A stretch of DNA of 64,000 bases from Clusia tigrina (lineage: Eukaryota; Arthropoda; Insecta; Diptera; Clusiidae), in contig OV050030.1 of the NCBI GenBank assembly GCA_920105625.2, forward strand, positions 24,584,016 to 24,648,015, written 5' to 3'. Made by a program: the position numbers and the translations under genes. The notes below the pieces were generated by a model, which did no database searches, was not told the DNA's origin, and was given only the letters and a program-made list of their open reading frames with translations. This document shows positions 23,350-36,779 of this stretch, piece after piece; position 1 is the stretch's first letter; each line of letters starts with the position of its first letter.

Positions 23350-25085
23350 TCGGCATTATCTTGTAATTACGTGTGTACCACAAATGTTAATGGCAAAGGA
23401 AATCGATAGCAGCGAGCGTGAGTGAATGTGTAATTAACGAGATATCAGCGCATACATTTCCTTGCATTAACGGCGACGATGGTGAGGAGGCATGTTTAAT
23501 TATTGTGTGGTCATTTTCTTGGTTTTCGGTCAAATTGCAATTTGTTCGCAATCTCGTATGCAGGCAGGCGCAGGTCTATTAAATTAATGAGCACCATAAA
23601 ATGTTGTGGAGAGGAGGATGTTTATAACCACATTCGTATACTTACTTGAGTGAAAATAATGTTTAAACACAATTTAATTTTAAGCAGAAGATATAAATTT
23701 AATGGTGTAACAAGAATAGGGAGATAGAATTTTTTCTATTCTCAGTTTTCATCGATTTTCGATTCGATTGTTAAAGAATAAAATCAATCTAAAATAATTT
23801 AAAAGTCAATTAAGCAGATTTCGTCACAGTCGTTGTACTCGGACTTCGATGGTTCCCATGACTCTGACGCGTTTGTTTGATTTTCAACCAGGGGTTTTTA
23901 AGACTTTCATTATTAAAATGTAAGGGAATTTTTTAAGTTTGCTCTTCAATATTGTGTGAGAATATAATTCTCGTTATTGTTAAAACTGTTAATAAATTGT
24001 TCCTGTACAATCAGATCTTAGATTTAGTCACGCCATGAAGAGAAATCAAATATTAAGGGATGTTTTAGGGGTTCTCTAAATGGACCAACGTCTCTTCAAA
24101 TATAACCTATGCTACCATTTCAAAGTATTTTCAGTACTAACCAAAGAAAATTTAGAAACGGAAACGACTAAGTTTGTAAGCGATGGTTTTAAGACAAACG
24201 CAGGTGTTCGAAGGAGGCGTTTATTTGTTAAATCCAAGAATTTTCTTAAACAGGAAACTACTTTCCAGCCCGAGATACACCAAGTTGAGGCTTCCACCGA
24301 ACAATGTGTGAATAGATCGAGTGCTTATAAAATATTTTACCCACACACTGCATGCAAAACGGTGTTGATTGCACTTTAACCGCATGTTGTTAAATTAATA
24401 CAAGGATGGGGTTGCGTACAGCTAATTATACGTATAACTATACAGAAATATGGTATATCGGCTTTACGCAGCCGTTATTGGGGAGAAGGAAATGTTATGA
24501 AAACATTCCATAGAATAGAATGATCCTCGAATGATTTCATTGAGACAAAATTATTGTGTGTCACTGAGCCCAAATAAGGAAAATCAGAGGGCACGGCTAG
24601 AATAAGAGAGTGCTGCTAGTAACAGACATGTTCAGGTATTTCTATTAACTAAGCAGAAATAAACCCAAACCAAATAGTTAACTCGTATTTCCAAACTTCG
24701 CATTGAAGGTTTAAAAAAACATTTGTCAAAAATGGTTCAAATGTTTATATTAGAATAGTCGTTGGGTTGCTGCAACCTTGGTCTTACTGGAAGAAGTGTT
24801 TCATATGCCATATTTCCCTGATTTAGATGTACGTAGTAGATTAGTTTGGGGGTATATGTATGTATAGTGGGGTTAGAGTCGAGTTTTCAGTGAGTTAGTA
24901 AAACGGCGGCTTTACTGGCTGGTTTCATGCCACCAGGATTTTAAGGGCTGGTTTTCATGCCTCCAGTTGACTTGAGTTAAGCTTTTTGATATTAATATTT
25001 TTCTTGAAGAATTTATTTTGAATAAATTTTATACTAAAAAGCAATGCTCACATTTAAAAAAAAAACAATCTTTACTTATAAACAG
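23350..25085. other. no recognised gene
   Basis: AT-rich, short ORFs without motifs; the open frame at 24080-24379 is not recognised. Confidence 0.4.
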
Positions 25086-25094
25086 TTAGTGTTG

Positions 25095-25655
25095 TTTATA
25101 AATAACTGTTGTTGTGTGATAGCTTAGCTAGAAAGGCTGCGGCCTCTCTTTTCAACGGCCCTGAACCCTTCTGTGGATTATCATCCAATACCATTGGGGG
25201 TCTGCTGAAGAAGTGTACAGATGCAAAAAGAAAACAAACCCAGAAAACTCTTCTGGGATTAAGATAGTCCAAAGCTCTTCTGGGAGATTTTAATCCTAAA
25301 AGAGCTAAGCAGTTAATAAATATGCCTGGGAGTAAATTAAGAATCATCACAGGCATTTTAAGCGGACAGTGTAGACTCAACTACCATATGAATAAGTTGG
25401 GTATATCTTCAGATGCCATCTGTCGATTCTGTGGGGAAAGTGACGAAATCTCACTGCACCTGCGGACCATGGCACACAACTCTGACGTTTTGGAGAATAT
25501 ATCTTAGATATGAGCAAGATCCCTCAACTTGATTCCTCCAAAATATACGAATTCCTGTCGAAAATTAACCGGACAGAAGATTTGTAGATGAGACTATCCC
25601 CATCTTTCAAATAAATAGGGGCATCACAATAGATCTTTCAGGTCGCGGTGTATTT
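25095..25655 (+). pseudogene. LINE 3' end, copy 1 of the 51-kb family
   Basis: Encodes in order the last residues of RNase H (DSLARKAAA), a spacer (KALLGDFNPKRAKQLIN), the block GSKLRIITGILSGQCRLNYH and the C-terminal zinc finger CRFCGESDEISLHL. The second half of the finger is broken: LRTMAH replaces the LITDCGPLAH seen at 51.8 kb. An in-frame TAG interrupts the spacer near 25265. The 3' UTR ends GGGGCATCACAATAG ... CAGGTCGCGGTGTAT, shared with 43.4 and 51.6 kb. The copy is 5'-truncated inside RNase H and dead. Confidence 0.8.
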
Positions 25656-25659
25656 ATTT

Positions 25660-28450
25660 TCACTGTTCTTTTTTAAATCACTTCAAATTTGGATGCCTAC
25701 AAAGTACACTAAAATAATTGACTTTTAGAACTAGTAATAAATATAACCCCTCCTTGGTTTAGTAGTCACACCTGCCGAGGACATGGTCTCGAAATGCTTC
25801 TAAATTGTTTTCCCTTTGAGACGAAGGCCTTAGTTGTTAGTACCCAAACCCTTGCAGGCATGATTTATTATGTTGTAAGATATAATAATTAATATGAGTT
25901 CCTTTAAAACAGACTATGAGTATTTTTATAATATACTTTTTAGTTCTTTTATAATATATTATGAGTACTATATAGATGACTATTTATTTCTAAATATATA
26001 ATTATAAAACTTAAGAAAATTATCTTTAAATTTTCTTTAGGAGTCATTGAAACTGAAACTCGTTAATTTTCACAAACCTTTTAAAGTTTCAAACACTCAC
26101 GTAGGCACACACACTCACACTTCCCCACACACACACACATACGCGTACATAACAACAGCAACATTAAATAGGTGCCCACTTGGCTTGATGTTTAGTGGCA
26201 ACTCCATGGCACTTGGCTGCTAACAAGCCTCATGCGTGGCCTGGCGTGGCGTCTTGCCTGTTCGTTCCTTCCTTCGTTCGTTCCTTCGTTGGCTCGTTCA
26301 GCCGGTAGGTCGGTCGGTCGGTCGGTCCCGACGAATCTGCCAGCGTACATGAACATCATTAAAGACCCTCTTTTTTCATCATCCTCTTCTCCAGTGCGTC
26401 TTTTTAAGCCAAAATACTATGCATACGGGTACTCGTATGGTTCTGCTTGTTGCTTGCTGGAGTTGTTGTATTTAGAGGAGTATGTGCGGCTTTTGCCTGT
26501 TTTTGTTGTCATTTATTTTATATTCATTTTAGGTTCTGTATTCTTTTTTCCCTTCGCTTCTTTGTTTTGTGCTTAATTTCCAATGCCAAAAGCGATTTGG
26601 TTTTAGATTTCAAGTGTATTTTTTTTCTTCTGTTGCTCTTGTTTTCTTGAAACCCATTTTCACAAAGTACGCTTACTTTTTGGTTATGTCTGCTGCGTAT
26701 CTGTTTGGGTTCAGGCACTCTACTCTCGTACTGATTCTGATTTGGTAACCTTTTGTAGTTGTTGTTGTCAGTGGTTTTGTTGTCAGCGTTGTTGTTGTAG
26801 TTGTTGTAGTTGTTGTAGCACTATTGGTTTGTTACCTTTTTTGTTTTGCGTACTGATTCGTATTTTTTTTTGTTCGATCCTTATCGTGCTTCTGGTTTAT
26901 TTCCACCTTGTTTACCTACCGTACATATGAAAGATTAGGGTATATCAAGTGTGAGCGTCAGCTTGTAACATGAATAAGAGATTTCGTGTAGATAGAGTAA
27001 GGCTGGAGAGCAATACGATTGAGTGTGTGTACTGTGAAAGCCTTTTGTGTACACTTATGTAACGCCCTTATACGAGTAGTAATATTACTAGTCTAACCAC
27101 CCGAGCCACTACTTTGATAATTTACCTTGTAGCAGTACTCTTACCCGATAACTCAGATGCACTCGTGTTTATGTATTTTTGTTCAGAAAATTCCGACTTA
27201 TTGGTGCAGAGCGATTTTAGTTTTCGATGATCCCCTTCATTAATCCCGAATGATGCCCTTCATCAATCCCTATTTTCCGCTAGTTAAAGAAACAAATCTT
27301 AGATTTACATCAAACTCGTTTATTTTTTGAGCTTCCTGCTCATTTGGTGGAGAATTTTTCTTTATTGTAATTCTGTCAGAGCCTTTTTTCTTCTTTACTA
27401 GCATTTCTGATCCCCTCATAATATTAATATTTTATTTTAATAGAAGTCATTTTTGTTCTGAGTGTCTCTAAGTCTAATGTGTATATTTATATAACACTAT
27501 ATGTACATATAATTTAAATTTTGCATCCTTTTTGCCACTCAAATGTGTAGTCCTTAATTAAAACTGTAATAATGAATTCCTTTTATGTTTGGGTATCTCT
27601 ATCAAATCTCGTATGGTATTGTTCCAAAGCCCCGGTTGTATATAACAAAAGTAGGTTGTCCCAAATTGTTTAATTAAAATTGTTGCAGTCATCGTGAAGC
27701 CACTTCCCAGTCGGAAAAGGAAGTGGAGCCTGTTATTTACCTTTATGGCCACTTGGTTCACTCCTTTTTCTTAGAACTAATATATAAATTTGTTTACTGA
27801 AGGACCGAAATAAGGCTATAGCTTGTGTTTTTAATAGTTTGGAATAGTTTTAAATTCACCTGATACTTTAATATTTTCACCTTAAGATCATAGGAATTAT
27901 ATGAATTATTATCAGGTTTAGTTTTTTCAGCTCCGATGAGAGCAGTATTCAATAAATTGCATCAACTTGGTCTCTGAGTGAAATTTTTAATACACAAATC
28001 CCACTCATAATATTTTGCATACAATATTAAATACATATATTGGTTATATCCAAGTTAAACTCAATGAAATATATATATGATCATTTATAGATTAAGAATT
28101 GAGAATCCTATGAGCAGCTTGGTTAGTGCATCTGTGTTAGAAAATTTACTCTGCCGTAGTTTGAGTCGCTAAAAATATGCCGACTTCATCTGTTTCCCTA
28201 AAACTATTATTCGAATTTTTTCTATTTTTTTCTATATTATTTGTCTTATTATAACTTGCCTGAGTGCTTGAATACCTCCTTCTAAGACGGTTCTCTGGCC
28301 TACCCCAATTAAATTCTAATTATATTATGTATTCAATTGTTCAGCATAGAAAAAAATATTCACCGAATTAGAACTTGGAAATAAGGCAGATTATTTCACC
28401 GTTAAAAACTAGAGAAGTGTAAATAATACTTTGTCATGTTTATTTCTGGT
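25660..28450. other. no recognised gene; microsatellites
   Basis: Includes CACACA runs (26105-26140), GTTCGTTCCTTCG and GGTCGGTCGGTCGG repeats (26260-26330), and GTTGTTGTAG repeats (26757-26820). No coding motif recognised. Confidence 0.4.
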
Positions 28451-28462
28451 GTCTGTTTGAAC

Positions 28463-29508
28463 CAGGGGTGTGGAGTCGTAAAATAATGTATTCAACTCTG
28501 ACTCGCACAATTAAAATTTTCTTAATACGACACCAAATTCGACTCTGACTTAGACTCTGACTCCAACTTAGACGGCGATTACAACTTGACTCTGACTCCA
28601 ACTTAGACTCTGACTCCAATTTAGATTTTGACTCCAACTTAAACTCTGACTCCAACTTAAACTCTGACTCCAACTTAGAAACTGACTCCAACTTAGACTT
28701 TGACTCCAACTTAGACTCTGACTCCAATTTAGACTTTGACTCCAACTTAGACGCCGATTCCAACTTAGACTCTGACTCCAACTTAGACTCTGACTCCAAT
28801 TTAGACTTTGATTCCAACTTAGACGCCGACTCCAACTTGGACTCTGACTCCAACTTCGACTCTGACTCCAACTTAGACTCTGACTCCAGCTTAGACTCTG
28901 ACTCCAACTTAGACGGCGATTACAACTTGACTCTGACTCCAACTTCGACTCTGACTCCAACTTAGACTTTGACTCCAACTTAAACTCTGACTCCAACTTA
29001 GAAACTGACTCCAACTTAGACTTTGACTCCAACTTAGACTCTGACTCCAATTTAGACTTTGACTCTAACTTAGACTCTGACTCCAATGTAGAATCCAACT
29101 TCAACTCCAACTTCTATTCCAACTTCTATTCCAACTTCAACTCCAAGTCTAACTTCAATTCCGACTCTTAACTTAATTACAATGAGATCTGAAATACGTC
29201 TGAGCATAGCCATAGAGTAACTATAGCGGATATACATAAGATATTGGAAAGGAATATCAATTCCATTTATTAAAATTTGATTTAATTGCTTTAAGGACCG
29301 TTTATAAACTGAATTATGTATGTATCCAGGTGCACAAATACGAGTATACAGATGCTATTTCTCCAGATTATTTTTAGACTATAAATATTCTACATATATT
29401 TTATGGAGTTGTTAAAAATGTTCCAACTCTGTTTCCGACTCCGATTTCACTCCTCCCAAAAATCAGCGATTCCGCGACTTGGACTCCTACTTTGACTCCA
29501 CAGCCCTG
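28463..29508. mobile_element. hAT-type non-autonomous element with 8-bp TSD
   Basis: A 1046-bp element. The left end CAGGGGTGTGGAGTC and the inverted right end CAGGGCTGTGGAGTC differ at one of 15 positions. It is flanked by GTTTGAAC (28455-28462) and GTTTGAGC (29509-29516), an 8-bp target duplication with one change. CAGGG-type ends plus 8-bp duplications are the hallmark of hAT transposons. No transposase is present. The left two-thirds is an 18-bp tandem array; the right third (29165-29430) is unique AT-rich DNA followed by another GACTCC-rich terminus. The long minus-strand Lys-Leu-Glu-Ser and Trp-Ser-Gln-Ser frames are translations of the array. Confidence 0.88.
28545..29160. repeat. 18-bp array inside the hAT-type element
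   Basis: About 34 units of GACTCTGACTCCAACTTA and close variants (TTTGAC, GACGCCGA, GAAACTGA). A block starting at the GACGGCGATTACAACTTGAC variant occurs twice (28571 and 28911), showing larger-scale duplication within the array. Confidence 0.95.
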
Positions 29509-29712
29509 GTTTGAGCACGTTTTGACTATATTTCTATGACTTTGACTGGGTTTTTGAAGCTGAGATAGAATGTTTTAAAGTTTGAAAATATTTTCAAGCA
29601 GACAGGTGGCTGGCATCCCTACAAGCTTTGAATATGAAGAAGCCAGCAGCGACTTTTAGGTAACCGGTTCCTTGGTGTTGGATAATTTTACCAGCAACTA
29701 CTCACTGGGGTA

Positions 29713-29789
29713 TCACAATGGGCCATTATGTGTGCAAAAGTGTGCTTTTGGCAAACTGGGCGGCAACTCCTACCTACTCACTGGGGTCA
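29713..29789 (+). mobile_element. LINE 3' tail, fragment
   Basis: GGTATCACAATGGGCCATTA through GGCGGCAACTCCTACCTA matches the inverted sequence at 45380-45463, which ends in CCTAACCTAACC. It is interpreted as the 3' UTR end of a LINE family. Confidence 0.6.
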
Positions 29790-29799
29790 CGTAAAACTG

Positions 29800-31550
29800 G
29801 TCGATTTAAGTAGCGAGTGTAGCGCATATACAAACCTCTCTTGGCCAGCGCTTCTATGTATTGCTCATCAGTAATTATATCAGGTAACGCCTTATTCGTG
29901 TTCCCACCGGGTTACCAGTCTGTCTGTCTGCCTATTCTTAGGTTTCCGTCCCTCTTGACTAACTAACCGTTGACTCTTCTTCTCTCTTGTTAGCCGTTTA
30001 AAAGGTGTGATGGGCTCTTTTGTTTTTGTTCTTATTTTTGTTCTGTTCTGTTTTTCTTTTGCTTGTTGTCGTCGTTGCGGTTGTTTTATTTTTCTTTTTA
30101 TTAATGTTGTCTTCGTGTTGGCTGCAGTGCAGTCAGTCCTTTTTTGCCTCGTTGTCGTTTAGCTTTCGGAAACATTAATTTTCCACATAACAAGGTTCCT
30201 GTTGTTGTTTGTTACCTGTTCTTGAACTTTTGTTTACGAGTGTGTACGTCGTCGACTCCTGCTGCATTGATAGCGATTTTTTGGCGAATCTGTTTGTCCT
30301 GTTGTTTTTCTCCCCCTTTTTGCAGAGTATTTTATTTATACTTTTTAACCTGTTGAATATTTATTTAAACCATTGAGAGCTCTGCAGTTGAGACCAACTT
30401 TTGACGTTGGCATGAAATATTGCACGAGCCTTTGTGTTGAAGCTATAATTAAATCGGTGCTGTATATACTCCAATATATATGAGTGTGTATAATATTTTT
30501 TTTTATATTTTATTTTTGAAAACGTATAAATTATAATTTATTCCTTATTTAATAAAAATGCGATCTATAAAGGGAAATATGATGAAGCAAGCAAACAAAC
30601 AAACTGCATTCACAATTCCACTCTCCAAGCTTCAACAACGTCTGCCAGACAAAAAGCAAAAAAGTAAAAATCCTTCTTCAGTGCTTGCCACTGTCAAAGG
30701 CTCTTTTCAATTTCTCTCAAGTGCAGTCAGTCGTTGCAGTGTGCAGTGCATGCACACAACAAATTTGCAAGTTGCATGTTCTAGTTGCACGGGCAAAATG
30801 TATGCTACAGTAATTAAATTACATTTGTAGAAGGAAAATCCTTGTGAAAAGCAAAAGTCCTGGCATAGTTCGCTATTCAATTGAAGAGATTTGTTTTAAT
30901 GAAGTGCTCCGCTGGCTGCTGCTACCATATCTTTATATCGTTTGCTGTTTATGGCAGCGCCTCCTCCCTACAATTTATGTTACTGCCAAGCGAAAGGTAT
31001 TTTTGGAGTCAATGATTCCTTCTATTGTGCTTCTGCACTTGTGTGCCAAAATAGTTGACTCTGCTTTCATCACAATTCTTTGTTGCTGTTGTTGTTAAAT
31101 CACTTCGATTCGGATGCAGAGCACTTACTTCCGATTGTAAATTTATCATACCAATCTACCGATTGGGCGTGATATTCTGAACTTTTTGATGGTCTTTAAT
31201 ATTTCCGTTTAGTGTCTTTATTTCCTTTCATTGAGGAAATGAGGGCAAAGTCACAATTTAAGAGTATATAATAATTCCACTTCATATAAAATGTCAGCCA
31301 AATAGGTCCTTGGCTCTTTTCAAGAGTATTTCTGTTTGTGAAATGGGCGAGTTGTGATCCGAACTGGGCCTATATAGCGCATCCGTGTGCTGAATCTCAT
31401 CTTCAAAGTGCTTTTCGTTCCTTGGCGGCGGGTCTGTTTACATGTTATGCAGCCAGACAAACCTACAGATGGACAAATCGACTTCGTAAGTAAGATTGAT
31501 ACATAATATATATCCATAAATGACACGCCTCCTTTTGGATGTTACAAAAA
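29800..31550. other. no recognised gene
   Basis: T-rich DNA with short ORFs. No motif recognised. Confidence 0.4.
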
Positions 31551-31557
31551 TTGACAT

Positions 31558-31849
31558 TAGGCGCATTCGATGCGTAACTTGTATCGAGTTCTGCAAATAA
31601 AACAGCAAACGAGTAAGTGGTATACTTGGCAGCACTGTTTCAAAAATACACTGAAATATAAAAAATCCCAGGGAATTTTTCATGGGTAATTTTTAATCTC
31701 CTTGGTTTTCAAGCAATTTTCAATTTGGAAGCACTTTCTATCGGGGATAGAAAAATTCGCTCGTTTCATCCGAGTATAATTTACTCGATAACTTTTTCCA
31801 TACCAAAGTCTGTCCTATCCTCGATAGAGTGGTGAATCGAATACGCCTA
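31558..31849. mobile_element. TA-flanked MITE family 1, copy B (internally deleted)
   Basis: Ends GGCGCATTCGATGCGTAACT and the complement of GGCGTATTCGATTCACCACT, both bordered by TA. At 292 bp it lacks about 130-180 bp of the interior seen in copies A and C, including the ACTATTTTTTTAAACATTTA stretch. Confidence 0.85.
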
Positions 31850-32300
31850 TTATTATTGTGTACTATAGTGACTTCGACTTAACCATCCTTGATTTTAACC
31901 ATCCATTCTAGCATTGAGGCTCTCGATAAACTAAAGCACTATATGGGGTTCTATGTTCCAGATTGTTTCGGGTGCTATGTTAGTAACCACCAACTAGAGA
32001 AATCGATTTCTGCAGAGAACGTGCGCAAAAGTTTCTGGTGCCGGGCTGCGCAATACGCAGATATCGGTGGACCGAATTCACAGATTTTTGTATTGATACC
32101 TGAGTATGTAGTGGCCTGGCAGGCGATGATTCGGAGGTCCTCTCTGTTTAGCATAAGGAGCTTGCGTGATACTGCTCTGTCTGGGGCCTAAAATCTGCTG
32201 GTCTGGCATTGTCCCATGATCTTAGACCATTGCTCGGCAATTTTTTGGTTTACCCACTTCCTCAGATTATTATCTCATCCTCCCGTTCCTGTTTTTCAGT
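31850..32300. other. unassigned 300-bp open stretch
   Basis: Plus-strand frame 31889-32191 is open for 100 codons and less AT-rich than its surroundings. No motif was recognised; it could be a transposon remnant. Confidence 0.3.
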
Positions 32301-32307
32301 CCGAATT

Positions 32308-32870
32308 TAATAATTATTATTTATTTATTATTTATTATTTATTTATTTATTATTTATTTATTATTTATTTATTATTTATTTATTATTTATTTATTATATT
32401 ATTTATTTATTATTTCTTTATTATTTATTTATTATTTATTTATTATTTATTTTTTATTTATTTATCATTTATTTATTATTTATTTGTTATTTATTTATTA
32501 TTTATTTATTTATTATTTATTATTTATTTATTATTTATTTATTATTTATTTATTATTTATTTATTATTTATTATTTATGTTTTATTTATTTATCATTTAT
32601 TTATTATTTATTTGTTATTTATTTATTATTTATTTATTATTTATTATTTATTTATTATTTATTTATTATTTTTTTAATATTTATTTATTATTTATTTATT
32701 ATTTATTTATTATTTATTTATTATTTATTTATTATTTATTTATTATTTATTATTTATTTATTTATTATTTATTTATTATTTATTTTTTTTATTTATTTAT
32801 CATTTATTTATTATTTATTTGTTATTTATTTTTTATTTATTTATTATTTATTATTTATTTGTTATTATTA
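32308..32870. repeat. ATTTATTTATT (11-bp) array 1
   Basis: About 560 bp of ATTTATTTATT units with single-base variants and some 7-bp (ATTTATT) steps. The opposite strand is a run of AATAAA hexamers. It generates long Tyr/Leu/Phe/Ile frames that are not genes. Confidence 0.97.
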
Positions 32871-32879
32871 CAGTCGTTC

Positions 32880-34860
32880 AAGTTTACTGTATATATTATT
32901 GATCGATTACAATTATACATTATATAATACAAAAAATCTGTATAATTAAATAATTATGTTGCATTAAAAAACAATAATATTATAATATAAAATAATTATG
33001 TAGTAAAATATTTATACAGTAAAATAATTATAGTATATTATAAAATATTTATAGAGTATGTAATAAAATAATTGTAGAATATATAATAAAATTATATATT
33101 ATATAATTATATATTATATAAAAAAATTATTAAATTGTATTATAAATAATTATTAAATTGTATTATAAATAATTATTAAATTGTATTATAAAACTGATAA
33201 ATAAATTATACTATACTATAAAATAATTTTATATTATATAGTCAATAAATATAATTTTCGTCTTCTAAATTGTGAACAAAAAGCGTGAAACTAATGGAAA
33301 TGGTATTTGAATTGATGGAAAATGTTCCTTCCTTGCGAGAAGTATTCTCAATCGATCGGTTTCTTTTAACTTTGATTTTCCTTTCTTTTTAATCAATTCT
33401 TTTGTTTTGAATTTTTTTAGAAGAGTTCGGGATTCATTAATACACTTTGTATTTAGCGATTATTTCATCATGGTAAAATGATGAAAATATAATTATTTTC
33501 CATCTGAGCTGTGCTGTAAATGAGGAAGTCCTTAATAAATATCAGACATCTAAAGTAAAATAAGACATAATTTAGAGGAAACTTAAAAAAATCGTGGAGC
33601 ATTCGGCTTGCTGATAAGCGATAAACATCCCAATAATTTCATGTTCATGCTCATGAATCATAACTTATAATTACCCCACTACCCACCAGCTTTGTTAATG
33701 TTTAAAACACTGCGAGTTGGAAGTAATTATGTGCTCCTAAAATTATCCATCAGCTAATTAGCTTCTATTAAACTATTGCTCCTTTGTCAGCTTCAGTGTT
33801 ATTCGCTTTGTTCTGCAGCGTTTGACGCTCACCACTGCCCTTTTCCTCCCACCTTTTCAAGACATTGCAAATCAGTTTACGGGATACCTACCTAACAATT
33901 TCACAAGTATATATTTAAAAAAGAATCTGAATGTGAATTGTACTGAGCGTAAAATTCCACAAAGCCGATCATGCAAGTACACGATGCAGCATTTTTGTAC
34001 GTACATCAACGCAATGAGCATCAGGCAGCGTGCGTACACCCACAAATATACAAATGTTTCCATCGTCATGAGGCACAGACCACAAAGCAATTTATCACGA
34101 GTTCACATTTCAATGATTCTTCAAGAATTTTGTCGGCATCGGATTTGAATGTTCCTGCTACTGATGATGATGCAGCTGCTTTGCCTTTGCCGTTCGAGTG
34201 AAGCTAGAGGAGAATGGATGGCAATGTGTGTAAAAAGAAAGAACATGAGGGATAATTTATCGAATCGATACATAGTCATAATGTGGAATGAAACAAATCA
34301 AATTATCGCACAAACGAAATTATCAATATTGCAAAACTTAAAGAACACGGTTGATGAAGCGAATGTATCCTTGGATGCAAAACCGCAAAATGCAGCAGGG
34401 CGATTATTATCGTCAAATGGATAAAAAGAAAATGTACTGTGTACTAGTCTGGCGTATATTGCAATTTTCAGATATAGAAAGCATGATAATTGCACAGAGT
34501 AGCGGATGCAGAACTCTTCCAAAGAAGGGGTATGAAACTTGATCAGTCGCATTTACAGGGAACCTTGACTTTTTCTTTACCTCTCTTCAACACTTATGTA
34601 TGGAACAGCAACAAAATGGAGAGATTAAATATGATTTCCTTGAAATACTGTGAAACTAGGAAATATGTTATTTGTAGATTTCAATCGGTATGGAAAAAAC
34701 TGGTTTCCAAATTTCCGTCTTAGAGTTATAGAAACATTTTTTCTCTGGAGGGTTGGGTTCTGCATTAAATTCTTGAATTTTATTTAAGTTGCTCTAACAT
34801 GCACCAACTGTTAAGAAGAGGAAGGAATCATACAGGATTATTAGAAGGTGGCAATAATAG
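32880..34860. other. AT-rich interval, no recognised gene
   Basis: 32880-33250 is TATAAAATAATTAT-type low complexity. 33820-34540 has several overlapping ORFs of about 60-110 codons without motifs. Confidence 0.4.
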
Positions 34861-34869
34861 TGTCTCCGA

Positions 34870-35157
34870 GCAACTGAGAAAAAATTGCAGTAGTTGTTAA
34901 ACCAAGTCTCCAATTTCTTTGTGATTGTCCAGCCCTCGCTTGCATGAGACCCACATTTTTCGGTAGTTCTATTCAGGAGACTGGGGCATTGTGCCAGATT
35001 AGAACTTTTAGACCTAACAAAATTTATAACCAGCTCCGGATGGTTGTAATCCATAGCTTATCACCATCTTTAGGCTTGCTAGGGTATGGCATCACAACGC
35101 AATCAGTGCTACTTGGGCGATCTGAGGGTTGGCAGCCATATTACCTACCTACCTAAA
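34870..35157 (+). pseudogene. LINE 3' end with zinc-finger half, decayed
   Basis: One frame reads CDCPALACMRPTFFGSSIQE, the second half of the C-terminal zinc finger and the following block of Jockey/LOA-type LINEs (usual FLCDCPAL...R...FFGS). The 3' region GGTATGGCATCACAACGC through GGCAGCCATATTACCTACCT resembles the GGTATCACAATGG...CCTAACC tails elsewhere in the window. The RNase H and first finger half are not recognisable. Confidence 0.6.
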
Positions 35158-35535
35158 GAAAGTATTCAATCAAGGAATACAATTTAATCAATGAGAGATA
35201 GTGTTGCATTTTTTGATGCGCTTTTTTTCTTGACTAAAGAGAAACCTCCAATTGTTGGGGTTCATTAAAAAAGAAGAAATAAGATGCAGATCATCAAGGT
35301 CTAAAGGGCAGGTTGGATGTTTCGAAAAACAGAAACCGTCGATTCATTCCTCAAATATAACATGTCTTTAACTGCTTTCATTTTTTTTCTTTATATGAGT
35401 ATCCTTCCAATTGCATGTTGATAGAGGAGGTATCACCAGAGGGTTTTTGAATCCAGAAGTTTTTGTAAATCAATTAAATTCATACAAAATGATTTAGAAA
35501 ATCGGGGTTAGACTTTTACGAAAAACACAAGTAAT

Positions 35536-35959
35536 TAGGCGCATTCGATTCGTCACTAGTATCGAGCTCGTAGCAAGTTGTGCGAATAAAACAGTACTCG
35601 AGTAAGTGGTAAACTTGGCAACACTGTTTGAACTATTTTTTTAAACATTTACTTTCTTTATATTTTTTATGCAAACTAATCATCTGAATATTATTTAAAT
35701 CAACAGAATAATAATATTTAAAATAAAAGATTAATTTTTGTTTTATTCAAATTTAAACAGATAAAATATAAAAAATCCCAGGGAATTTTTCATGGGTAAT
35801 TTTTAATCTCGTTGGTTTTCAAGCAATTTTCAATTTGGAAGCACTTTCTATCGAGAATAGAAAAATTCGCTTGTTTAATCCGAGTATAATTTACTCGTTA
35901 ACTTTTTCCATACAAAAGTCTGTCCTATCGTCGATAGAGTGGCGAATCGAATGCGCCTA
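35536..35959. mobile_element. TA-flanked MITE family 1, copy C
   Basis: 424 bp with ends GGCGCATTCGATTCGTCACT and the complement of GGCGCATTCGATTCGCCACT, bordered by TA on both sides. The interior is nearly the same as copy A but shorter by about 48 bp. Confidence 0.88.
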
Positions 35960-36069
35960 TTGACTAATCCACGCCCATTTATAATTTATTTATATTATGT
36001 ACCAATTGCAACCGCTGTACCGAACAAAACTGGTTGATAACTCAGGACTCTCCGGAATATAAAAGATAT

Positions 36070-36770
36070 TTATTTTAAAAAGTTTATACACAAATTAATG
36101 ATAAACTTATTAACTAGGCAACTTAAAACAAAATGAAAATAAAAAGAAATAGAAAACTAAAATTTATTAAATAAATAGAAAAATAGAAAATTAAAATTAA
36201 TAAAAATAAATAAAAAACAAAGTAATTAAAAAAAATTAAATATAATTAATATATTCAAATAATTAAAAGATAAATATAATTCAAAATAAAAAGAAATAGA
36301 AAATTTATATAATATAAAAAAATTTAAAAATAAAATTAATAAAAATAAAAGGTAATAAAAATTATTAAAAATATTTTAAAAATAAAACTAATTAAAAATA
36401 TTTTAAAAATAAAAATAATTAAAAATATTTTAAAAATAAAAATAATTAAAAGTTAAAAATAATTAAAAAATAAAAATTATTAAATAAAATTAAACAAAAA
36501 ATTAAAATTTACGAAAAATTTAAAAACATATACAAATAAAATTACGAAAAAGTAAAAAGAATGAAAATTAAAATGAATAAAAAATAAAATTAATTGGAAA
36601 ATAAATAAAAAATAAAATTAGTAAAATAAAAGTAAGAATAAATAAAGGTAAAAAAAATATTAAATAAAAAATAAAAAAAGATACAAAAAAATAAAAATTG
36701 AAAATGAATAAAAAAAAAAATAAAAAAAAAATTTAAATTAGTAAAAGTTAAAAATATCCATAAAGAGAAA
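36070..36770. repeat. A-rich low-complexity tract
   Basis: About 700 bp composed of AAATAAAA, ATTAAAAATA and TTTAAAAATAAAA motifs, without a fixed period. Confidence 0.9.
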
Positions 36771-36779
36771 CATTTTTGT

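Noticed and set aside
23062..23425. Ala/Leu/Ser-rich frames on both strands
   Set aside because: Produced by CTG/CAG-rich low-complexity DNA open in many frames.
28440..29110. Minus-strand frames with Lys-Leu-Glu-Ser and Trp-Ser-Gln-Ser repeats
   Set aside because: Two overlapping frames through the same 18-bp array inside the hAT-type element; no initiation context or non-repeat domain.
32216..32927. Long plus-strand frames rich in Tyr, Leu, Phe and Ile
   Set aside because: They are direct translations of the ATTTATTTATT array, which lacks stops in these frames.
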